Positions 1-5,053 of a stretch of DNA of 5,345 nt are shown piece after piece (position 1 is the stretch's first letter; each line of letters begins with the position of its first letter). The stretch lies in contig JAOPWK010000089.1 of the NCBI GenBank assembly GCA_025965735.1, forward strand, positions 1-5,345, given 5' to 3'. Source of the DNA: Frankiales bacterium. Its GTDB lineage: Bacteria; Actinomycetota; Actinomycetes; Mycobacteriales; SCTD01. The notes under the pieces are model-generated. The model was given only the letters and a program-made list of their open reading frames with translations, was not told where the DNA came from and searched no databases. Both the position numbers and the translations under genes were made by a program.

Positions 1-378
1 ACCGACGTGGCGCTGGCAGCCGGACGGCTCGTCGCCGGGCCGGTGCGCCGCGGCGAGGCGCTGACCGACGTCCGGCTGCTCGGGGCGGCGCTGCTCCCCG
101 CGGGCTCGCAGGTGGCGGTGCCGGTGCGGCTGGCCGAGCCTGCGACCGCGGCGCTCGTGCGGGCGGGCGACCTCGTGGACGTGCTGTCCGCTTCGCCGGA
201 GGGCGGGGTGGCCGCCGTCGTCGTGGCGGAGCAGCTGTCCGTGCTGTCGGTGCCCGAGCTGTCCGACGCCGCGGGTGAGGGTGCGCTCGTGGTCGTCGCC
301 GCCTCCCGGTCCACCGCTGCGCGCCTGGCCGCAGCCGCGGTCACCGGCCGGCTGTCCGTCGCGGTGCACGGCCGATGA
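1..378 (+). CDS. SAF-domain protein, CpaB/RcpC-like (3' part only)
   Basis: The 5' end lies outside the window; 125 residues are visible, in frame from base 1 to a TGA at 376-378. The visible part starts inside a SAF-type domain (GRLVAGPVRRGEALTDVRLL) and continues with a stretch typical of the Flp pilus assembly CpaB/RcpC family: a basic-polar beta-rich segment followed by AGDLVDVLSAS, then an Ala/Val-rich tail ending in GRLSVAVHGR. In that family the missing N-terminus usually carries one membrane anchor, and the protein sits on the outer side of the membrane. Many actinobacteria have a lone SAF protein like this near mscL without a Flp pilus locus (recalled, not checked), so a pilus role should not be assumed. 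Its stop overlaps the start of the next gene by four bases, which suggests co-transcription. The family call is fairly sure; the function is unknown. Confidence 0.75.
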   Translation, partial: TDVALAAGRLVAGPVRRGEALTDVRLLGAALLPAGSQVAVPVRLAEPATAALVRAGDLVDVLSASPEGGVAAVVVAEQLSVLSVPELSDAAGEGALVVVAASRSTAARLAAAAVTGRLSVAVHGR

Positions 379-1949
379 GCGGCTACGCCGTCTGGGGCTG
401 GGGCGACCCGGCGGACGAGCCGCGCCGCGAGGACCTGGTCGCGCTGATGCCCTACGTCACCGACACCACGGGCGTGCAGGCGCAGGAGCCGGTGGACCCC
501 GTGCCGCTGCCCGAGCTGCCGCCGTCGCGGCGCATGAGCACCCTGCCGCCGTCGCTGCGCGCACTGGCCTCCGAGGGCCAGGTCGACCGGGCGCGGCACG
601 CCTTCGGCCGCTCCTACCGCGACCTCGTCCGGGCCATGGCCGGGCAGGTGGACAGCCCGCCCGACCTGGTGCTGCGCCCGGCGAACGAGCAGGACGTGGT
701 GGACGTCCTGTCGTGGGCGTCCGAGGTGGGCGCGCCGGTCGTGCCGTTCGGCGGCGGGAGCAGCGTCGTCGGCGGCGTCGAGCCGCGCGGGCTGGACGCC
801 GCCGTCAGCCTCGACCTCTCGCGTCTGGCCGGCCTGGTGGAGGTCGACGAGGTGTCGCGCGCCGTGCAGCTGCGGGCCGGCACGTTCGGCCCGGCCGCCG
901 AGGCCGCCCTCAAGCCGCACGGCCTGACGCTGCGCTTCTACCCGCAGTCCTTCGAGCGCTCGACCGTCGGCGGCTGGGTGGCCACCCGCGCGGCGGGCCA
1001 CTTCTCCACCCGCCTCACCCATGTGGACGACCTCGTGGAGTCGGTGCGCGCGGTGACGCCCGTCGGGCTGTGGGAGTCGCGACGGCTGCCCGGCTCCGGT
1101 GCCGGGCCGTCGCCGGACCGGGCGCTGCTCGGCAGCGAGGGCACGCTCGGCGTCATCACCTCAGCCTGGCTGCGTGCGCAGCCGCGACCGGCGCACCGCT
1201 GGTCGGGGGCCCTGGCCGCGCCGGACCTCGCGACCGGCGGGCGGGCTGTGCGGTCGCTGGTGCAGGCCGGCCTGCTGCCGGCCACCTGCCGCCTGGTCGA
1301 CGCCGGTGAGGCCGCGCTCACCGGCACGCTCGGCACCGGCGAGGCCGCGTTGGTGCTCGGCTTCGAGTCGCTGGCCGCGCCTCTCGGGGCGGAGGCGGAC
1401 CTGGCGCTCGAGCTCTGCCGGGACGCCGGCCTGCGGGTGCTCGAGACGAGCACCCCCGGCTCGGGCACGCGCGGCGAGGCGGGAGGGGCCTGGCGTTCGA
1501 CGTTCGTGCGCGCGCCGTACCTGCGCGAGTCGCTGCTGCTGCTCGGGGTGATGGTCGAGACGTTCGAGACGGCGATCACCTGGGACCGCTTCGACGCGCT
1601 GGTCGCCGACGTGACCGCGGCGACGACCGACGCGCTGCGGCGGGTCTGCGGCGGCGGCACGGTCACCTGCCGGCTGACGCACGTCTACACCGACGGCTGC
1701 GCGCCGTACTTCACCGTGCTGGCGCCGGCCCGCCGCGGCTCGGAGGTGGCGCAGTGGGACGAGGTCAAGGCTGCGGCGAGCGAGGCGCTGGCGGCCGCCG
1801 GCGGCACGATCACGCACCACCACGCGGTCGGCCGTGACCACAGGCCCTGGTCCGACCGGCAGCGGCCGGAGCCGTTCGCGCGCGCCCTCGCCGGCGCCAA
1901 GGCGGCCGTCGACCCGGCCAGGGTGCTCAACCCCGGCGTGCTCCTCTAG
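375..1949 (+). CDS. FAD-linked oxidase / alkyldihydroxyacetone-phosphate synthase-like flavoprotein
   Basis: This 524-aa cytosolic flavoprotein belongs to the PCMH/FAD-linked oxidase type 4 superfamily. Residues about 95-265 form the FAD-binding part: PFGGGSSV at 124-131 (pyrophosphate loop), GGWVATRAAGHFST at 199-212 and GSEGTLGVIT at 253-262. Residues about 270-524 form the C-terminal cap domain. Several blocks match AGPS closely as I recall it: WGWG at 7-10 (WNGWG in AGPS), FETAITWDR at 397-405, CR..HVYTDGCAPYF with Tyr445, and a HHH motif at 481-483. AGPS exchanges the acyl chain of acyl-DHAP for a fatty alcohol, the ether-bond step of ether-lipid synthesis. The Tyr and the His cluster match residues implicated in that catalysis, so the active site looks intact. 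The start at 375 is favoured because it retains the WGWG block; it has no clear ribosome site and overlaps the upstream stop (ATGA), suggesting translational coupling. No other ether-lipid gene is visible, so a dehydrogenase of a hydroxy acid remains possible. Confidence 0.85.
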   Translation: MSGYAVWGWGDPADEPRREDLVALMPYVTDTTGVQAQEPVDPVPLPELPPSRRMSTLPPSLRALASEGQVDRARHAFGRSYRDLVRAMAGQVDSPPDLVLRPANEQDVVDVLSWASEVGAPVVPFGGGSSVVGGVEPRGLDAAVSLDLSRLAGLVEVDEVSRAVQLRAGTFGPAAEAALKPHGLTLRFYPQSFERSTVGGWVATRAAGHFSTRLTHVDDLVESVRAVTPVGLWESRRLPGSGAGPSPDRALLGSEGTLGVITSAWLRAQPRPAHRWSGALAAPDLATGGRAVRSLVQAGLLPATCRLVDAGEAALTGTLGTGEAALVLGFESLAAPLGAEADLALELCRDAGLRVLETSTPGSGTRGEAGGAWRSTFVRAPYLRESLLLLGVMVETFETAITWDRFDALVADVTAATTDALRRVCGGGTVTCRLTHVYTDGCAPYFTVLAPARRGSEVAQWDEVKAAASEALAAAGGTITHHHAVGRDHRPWSDRQRPEPFARALAGAKAAVDPARVLNPGVLL

Positions 1950-1967
1950 CCGGCTTCCCGCGCCAGG

Positions 1968-2144
1968 TCAGGCGGTCCGGCGCCGGTCCAGCACGTCGAA
2001 CCAGCAGCCGCCGACCGCGTCGTCCAGCAGCACGCGACCGAAGCAGTGGTCCTGGCGCAGCACCCACCCGTCGCGGCGGGCGCGCGCCGGGAGCTCCTGC
2101 ATCAGCGCCCGGTAGCGCGTGACCAGGTGATCACGGGCCGTCAT
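1968..2144 (-). CDS. small conserved-looking hypothetical protein, 58 aa
   Basis: An ATG at 2144-2142 opens a 58-codon minus-strand frame ending in TGA at 1970-1968. The peptide begins MTARDHLVTRYRALMQELPA, continues with RARRDGWVLRQDHCFGRVLL and ends DDAVGGCWFDVLDRRRTA. It has a balanced composition with a likely N-terminal amphipathic helix (residues 4-24) and a centre rich in His, Cys and Trp (DHCFGRVLLD, GGCWFDVLD). This does not look like a shadow frame, which here would be Arg/Ala/Pro-dominated. No membrane segment or signal peptide is seen. The pattern DHCF.R..LD....WYD recalls small uncharacterised actinobacterial proteins, but that is memory and not a search. The ribosome site is weak (GAGCAGGT just before ATG). 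The gene converges on the FAD gene with 18 bases between stops, and diverges from mscL over 80 bases. It may be shortened at the C-terminus (see findings). Function unknown. Confidence 0.65.
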   Translation of the reverse strand: MTARDHLVTRYRALMQELPARARRDGWVLRQDHCFGRVLLDDAVGGCWFDVLDRRRTA

Positions 2145-2213
2145 ACCTGCTCGGTACCCGGGACGGCCGACGCGAAAGGGGGAAGATCGGCGGCCGGACG
2201 AGCAACCACGATC

Positions 2214-2219
2214 GAGGAG
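2214..2219 (+). promoter_or_regulatory. ribosome binding site of mscL
   Basis: GAGGAG lies five bases before the GTG at 2225-2227. It decides the mscL start, which also places the conserved family N-terminus (FTKFLLRGNVVDLAV) at the beginning of the protein. Confidence 0.8.
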
Positions 2220-2224
2220 AGCAC

Positions 2225-2635
2225 GTGGACGGCTTCACGAAGTTCCTGCTGCGCGGCAACGTCGTCGACCTGGCGGTGGCCGTCGTCATCGGCGCGGCGT
2301 TCGGCGCCGTCGTCACGTCGTTCGTCAGCGCCTTCATCACGCCGCTGGTCGGCGTCTTCACCGGTGCGGCCGGGAAGTTCGAGGAGAAGAGCTTCGAGGT
2401 GGGGGGAGCGAAGTTCCCCTATGGCCAGTTCGTCGACGCGCTGCTGTCGTTCGTCATCATCGCCGCGGTCGTCTACTTCTTCGTGGTCAAGCCGGTGCAG
2501 CGCCTGATGGACCGCTTCAAGACCGAGCCGGAGCCGGTGCAGACGACCAAGGAGTGCCCGGAGTGCCTGAGCAGCATCCCGTCAGCCGCCACCCGCTGCG
2601 CGTTCTGCACGGTGGAGCAGCTCGAGGCGGCCTGA
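2225..2635 (+). CDS. mscL: large-conductance mechanosensitive channel MscL
   Basis: MscL is a pentameric inner-membrane channel that opens under membrane tension to release solutes during hypo-osmotic shock. The 136-aa product has the family layout. There is a short N-terminal amphipathic helix, then TM1 at about 14-42 with the signature RGNVVDLAVAVVIGAAFGAVV (10-30). An external loop follows at about 43-68, then TM2 at about 69-92 (FVDALLSFVIIAAVVYFFVV) and a cytosolic tail. The tail carries two Cys pairs, CPEC at 111-114 and CAFC at 125-128, forming a likely zinc ribbon not present in the E. coli protein but, as I recall, common in actinobacterial and some other MscL proteins. The start is a GTG with a good Shine-Dalgarno sequence. 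The gene stands alone on its strand, between two small minus-strand genes, so it is probably monocistronic. The identification is very secure. Confidence 0.97.
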   Translation: MDGFTKFLLRGNVVDLAVAVVIGAAFGAVVTSFVSAFITPLVGVFTGAAGKFEEKSFEVGGAKFPYGQFVDALLSFVIIAAVVYFFVVKPVQRLMDRFKTEPEPVQTTKECPECLSSIPSAATRCAFCTVEQLEAA

Positions 2636-2636
2636 C

Positions 2637-2798
2637 CTAGCCGTGGTGCGGCGGCACCTCGCGGCGCAGCCGCTCGTCGTCCTCGACCGGTGGCGGCGGA
2701 GCAGGAGCCACGAGGTCGAGGTCCGGCTCCTCGGAGGGCCGGGCGCCGGGCGGGCCGACGGCGCGGCGCCGGCGGCGCGGCGCCTGCTGCTCGTCCAC
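2637..2798 (-). CDS. small Arg/Pro-rich hypothetical protein, 53 aa
   Basis: A GTG at 2798-2796 opens a 53-codon frame ending in TAG at 2639-2637. The start is chosen because a perfect AGGAGG (2811-2806) sits seven bases upstream; the same frame is open further upstream to 2990, but that part is low-complexity and lacks such a signal. The peptide starts VDEQQAPRRRRRAVGPPGAR, has an acidic/hydrophobic middle (SEEPDLDLVAPAPPPP) and ends VEDDERLRREVPPHHG. It is probably disordered, with no membrane segment. The ending resembles the (R/E)xxPPHH-type C-termini of small actinobacterial proteins of unknown function (recalled, unverified). Its stop lies one base from the mscL stop, so the two genes converge with no room for a terminator between them. 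Function unknown; the strong ribosome site is the main evidence that it is a gene. Confidence 0.6.
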   Translation of the reverse strand: MDEQQAPRRRRRAVGPPGARPSEEPDLDLVAPAPPPPVEDDERLRREVPPHHG

Positions 2799-2805
2799 CG
2801 TCTCC

Positions 2806-2811
2806 CCTCCT
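2806..2811 (-). promoter_or_regulatory. ribosome binding site of the 53-aa gene
   Basis: A perfect AGGAGG read on the minus strand is separated by seven bases from a GTG codon. It is the strongest Shine-Dalgarno sequence in the window and fixes the start of the small gene at 2798. Confidence 0.7.
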
Positions 2812-2870
2812 GGCCGGGCTCGGAGGCTCGGCGCCGTCGCTAGGCCTTTCGGGCCATCTTGCTCCGGAAT

Positions 2871-2890
2871 CCGCCGTTGCCGCACGGCGG
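2871..2890. repeat. 7-bp inverted repeat upstream of the kinase gene
   Basis: CCGCCGT (2871-2877) and ACGGCGG (2884-2890) are perfect reverse complements around a 6-base spacer. The element lies 17 bases before the kinase GTG and in the divergent region shared with the 53-aa gene. No T-run follows on either strand, so it is not an ordinary terminator. It could be an operator or a leader hairpin affecting kinase translation; in GC-rich DNA, chance is also possible. Confidence 0.4.
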
Positions 2891-2907
2891 GGGTCGATGC
2901 TGTCCCG

Positions 2908-4890
2908 GTGACGGAGCGGTCCCGCACCACCGGAGGCGCCCAGGGCGGTCGGCTGCTGCTGGCCGCCGGCGTCTTCACGCTCGTCAACAACTACCTGCCG
3001 GGCAGCGGGCACCTGGACCTCGCCGTGCTCAACACGGTCGGCCTCGTCGCCGCGGCGCTCGGCCTGATCTGCCTGCGGGTGCCGTGGGAGCGGCTGCCCC
3101 AGCGCGCCCCGCTGGCGATGACGCCGGTCGCCTTCGGGCTCATCTCGCTGTCGAACCTGTACGGCGGCGTCAGCGCGTTCAGCTACGCCGTCTACTTCGT
3201 CGTCGTCTTCGTCTGGGTCGGCATCGCGCAGCCGCCGGGCACCTCCTGGTGGCTCCTGCCTCCCGCGGCCGGCGCCTACCTGCTGCCCTTCCTGGTGAGC
3301 GACGCGCCGCCGCCGTACGCCATCTCCTCCGTCACCGTCGCGCTGCCCGTGTGCGTGCTCGTCGGCGAGGTGCTCTCGCGCACCGTGTCCCGCCTCGAGC
3401 AGAGCCAGCGCGCGCTGCACCACCGGGTCGAGCGCGTCGAGCGCCTGGCCCAGATCGCGGCGGCGCTCGGCGCCGACCTGGACGTCGGGCTCGTGCAGCA
3501 GCGGCTGTGCGACGGAGCGGTGGAGCTGTTCGAGGCCGACGGCGCCGTCATCGTGCACCGCGGGCTGGACGGCCCGCTCGTGCTCGCCGGCTCCGGCCGT
3601 GCGCCCGCTCCCGGCGACGCGCTGCCGACTACCGCGCTCACCGTCCCGACCGGGTCCCCGGTCCCGGTGGCGGCCAGCACCCTCGGCCTCGGCACCGGCA
3701 GCGCGGTCCTCGCCGGTCTGCGCCCCGAGCCGGAGCCGGTCGTGCTCTGCCTGCTCGTCGGCGACCGCCCGCTCGGCCGCGAGGACGTCGACCTGCTGCG
3801 CCTGCTCGCCACCCAGGGCGCCGCGGCACTGGCCAACGCCGCGACGCACTCCGTGGTGGTGGCCCAGCGCCAGCACGAGCAGGCCGTCGTGGACGTGCTC
3901 GCCGACGGCGTGCTGGTGCTGGACTCGCGCGGGCTCGTCCTGTCCTGCAACGACGAGGCGGCCGCGCTGCTCGGCGGCGACCGCACGGCGATGGTCGGCA
4001 CGGCCGCACCCGTGGTGCTCGGCGCGGACGGCGTCGCGGTGCACAGCCAGGTCGGCGCCCGATGGATCGAGACGGTGGCGACGCGGCTGGAGGAGGCCGA
4101 GGAGCGCGTGGTGACGATGCGCGACATCAGCCGGCAGCGGGCGCTCGACGAGGCCAAGGACCTGTTCCTCGCCACCACCAGCCACGAGCTGCGCACGCCG
4201 CTGACGGCCATCAAGGGCTACGTCCACGTGCTCCAGCGGCGCTGGGAGGTGCTGGACGACCCGACCCGGCTGTCCGCGCTGGCCACGATCGCCGAGCGCA
4301 CCGAGGCGCTGGTCAGCCTCACCAACCACCTGCTGCTCGGCGCCCGCGCGGGCGCGTCCCGCCACTCGGCTGCGCGGGTGCCGTTCGACCTCAAGGTGGC
4401 CGTGGCCGCGGCCGCCGCGGCGTACACGTCGGTGTCCGAGCGGCACGAGGTCCGCTGCGACGTCGTGCCGGAGCCGGTGCAGGCGCTGGGCGACCCGACG
4501 AACGTCGCGCACATCGTCGGCCAGCTCGTCGAGAACGCCGTGAAGTACAGCCCGCTCGGCGGGACCGTCGAGGTGCGGGTGAAGCGCGACGCGCAGTACG
4601 CGGTGGTGGAGGTCGCCGACGAGGGCATCGGCCTGCCGCCCGGCGAGGGCCTCAGCCTGTTCGCGCCGTTCTTCCAGGCCGGTGACACCAACACCCGGGA
4701 GTTCGGCGGGGTCGGTCTCGGGCTGTACATCGTGCGGCAGCTGGTCGAGGCGCAGGGCGGCACCGTCTTCGCGCGCAACCGCGGTGACGTCGGCGCCGTC
4801 ATCGGGTTCACGGTGCCGCTCGCGGTCGAGCCGCCGGCGCCTCGGAACGGCGACGAGAGCCCCGCGCAGGAGCGCAAGCGCTCGCGCTGA
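2908..4890 (+). CDS. membrane sensor histidine kinase (6TM-GAF-PAS-HisKA-HATPase_c)
   Basis: This is a 660-aa two-component sensor kinase. Residues 15-158 contain about six membrane helices (near 15-30, 37-57, 70-86, 90-108, 113-131 and 138-158) with short loops, so sensing is likely within the membrane or intracellular. A linker helix (about 160-185) leads to a GAF-type domain (about 178-313) and a short PAS domain (about 323-413, with VVDVLADGVLVLDSRGLVLS). The HisKA H-box is SHELRTPLTAIKGY with phospho-acceptor His426. The HATPase_c domain has an N-box (LVENAVKYSP, Asn543), G1 (DEGIGLP, from Asp571), an F-box (LFAPFFQ, 584-590) and G2 (GGVGLGLYIV, from Gly600), so all catalytic motifs are intact. 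The C-terminal 20 or so residues are polar and probably disordered. GTG at 2908 is the first possible start in frame, and its ribosome site is weak. No response regulator is adjacent in the window. The signal sensed cannot be told from the sequence. Confidence 0.93.
   Translation: MTERSRTTGGAQGGRLLLAAGVFTLVNNYLPGSGHLDLAVLNTVGLVAAALGLICLRVPWERLPQRAPLAMTPVAFGLISLSNLYGGVSAFSYAVYFVVVFVWVGIAQPPGTSWWLLPPAAGAYLLPFLVSDAPPPYAISSVTVALPVCVLVGEVLSRTVSRLEQSQRALHHRVERVERLAQIAAALGADLDVGLVQQRLCDGAVELFEADGAVIVHRGLDGPLVLAGSGRAPAPGDALPTTALTVPTGSPVPVAASTLGLGTGSAVLAGLRPEPEPVVLCLLVGDRPLGREDVDLLRLLATQGAAALANAATHSVVVAQRQHEQAVVDVLADGVLVLDSRGLVLSCNDEAAALLGGDRTAMVGTAAPVVLGADGVAVHSQVGARWIETVATRLEEAEERVVTMRDISRQRALDEAKDLFLATTSHELRTPLTAIKGYVHVLQRRWEVLDDPTRLSALATIAERTEALVSLTNHLLLGARAGASRHSAARVPFDLKVAVAAAAAAYTSVSERHEVRCDVVPEPVQALGDPTNVAHIVGQLVENAVKYSPLGGTVEVRVKRDAQYAVVEVADEGIGLPPGEGLSLFAPFFQAGDTNTREFGGVGLGLYIVRQLVEAQGGTVFARNRGDVGAVIGFTVPLAVEPPAPRNGDESPAQERKRSR
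4870..4883. repeat. 14-bp palindrome at the end of the kinase gene
   Basis: GAGCGC-AA-GCGCTC is a perfect palindrome within the last codons of the kinase gene, just before its TGA at 4888-4890. As RNA it would form a 5-bp stem with a CAAG tetraloop. There is no T-run after it. It could slow or end kinase transcription before the tRNA gene, or be a coincidence of Arg/Lys/Glu codons. Confidence 0.3.
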
Positions 4891-4896
4891 GCGGTC

Positions 4897-4902
4897 TACC
4901 CT
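4897..4902 (+). promoter_or_regulatory. possible -10 element for the tRNA gene
   Basis: TACCCT fits the TAnnnT pattern of actinobacterial -10 boxes and lies ten bases before the mature tRNA 5' end, which would give a short leader. No convincing -35 (TTG-type) is seen 16-18 bases upstream, so this is a weak call. Confidence 0.3.
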
Positions 4903-4912
4903 GGCGGCGTCC

Positions 4913-4985
4913 GCCTCCGTAGCTCAGTGGACAGAGCGCCTCCGTCCTAAGGAGGGCGTCGGGAGTTCGATTCTCTCCGGGGGCA
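4913..4985 (+). tRNA. tRNA-Arg, anticodon CCT (reads AGG)
   Basis: The full 73-base cloverleaf can be folded by hand. The acceptor stem is GCCTCCG (4913-4919) with CGGGGGC (4978-4984), including one G-U pair. The D stem is GCTC/GAGC (4922-4925, 4934-4937) with an 8-base loop. The anticodon stem is CCTCC/GGAGG (4939-4943, 4951-4955) around GTCCTAA, so the anticodon is CCT at 4946-4948. There is a 5-base variable loop, and a T stem GGGAG/CTCTC (one G-U) around TTCGATT. The discriminator base is A, and the next bases are CCG, so the CCA end is not encoded and must be added by CCA nucleotidyltransferase. AGG is a rare Arg codon in high-GC actinobacteria, so this is a minor isoacceptor. No other tRNA is nearby. 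Confidence 0.96.
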
Positions 4986-4991
4986 CCGCGA

Positions 4992-5044
4992 GCACGACGG
5001 AGCCCGGCCCCCCCCTGGAGGGACCGGGCTCCGGTGCGTCGTGC
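4992..5044. terminator. GC-rich hairpin, probable bidirectional terminator
   Basis: CGGAGCCCGG (4998-5007) pairs perfectly with CCGGGCTCCG (5024-5033), a 10-bp stem around a 16-base loop that can pair further (CCC with GGG). An outer arm, GCACGA (4992-4997) with TCGTGC (5039-5044), can extend the stem past a 5-base bulge. The element begins seven bases after the tRNA and ends nine bases past the stop of the convergent minus-strand gene, where a shared terminator would be expected. Neither side has a T-run, as is frequent in actinobacteria. Confidence 0.7.
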
Positions 5045-5050
5045 GTCGTG
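5034..5050. repeat. short tandem GTGCGTC repeat
   Basis: The heptamer GTGCGTC occurs twice in a row and is followed by GTG. It overlaps the right arm of the hairpin, so alternative pairings with the left outer arm (GCACGA) are possible. No separate function is evident. Confidence 0.4.
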
Positions 5051-5053
5051 GGA

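Noticed and set aside
275..1309. 344-aa plus-strand frame over the SAF and FAD genes
   Set aside because: It is an Arg/Ala/Gly/Pro-rich shadow of the FAD enzyme frame with no domain signature.
2145..2224. Promoter between the 58-aa gene and mscL
   Set aside because: A promoter must exist in or near this divergent gap, but no -35/-10 pair stood out on either strand, so none is called. A GCCGA/TCGGC pairing of five bases is too weak to report.
2046..2507. 153-aa plus-strand frame over mscL
   Set aside because: It is a Ser/Arg-rich shadow of mscL in another frame.
2799..2990. N-terminal extension of the 53-aa minus-strand gene to an ATG at 2990
   Set aside because: The added residues are low-complexity and overlap the start of the kinase gene, and the GTG at 2798 has a far better ribosome site.
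2473..4512. 679-aa minus-strand open frame opposite the kinase gene
   Set aside because: It is dominated by Arg, Gly, Ala, His and Asp/Glu runs with no recognisable domain, and lies wholly opposite well-supported mscL and kinase coding sequence. Long antisense frames are expected in high-GC DNA.
2859..4685. 608-aa plus-strand open frame overlapping the kinase
   Set aside because: Its product is almost entirely Arg/Ala/Gly/Pro. The overlapping frame encodes a complete histidine kinase with all motifs.
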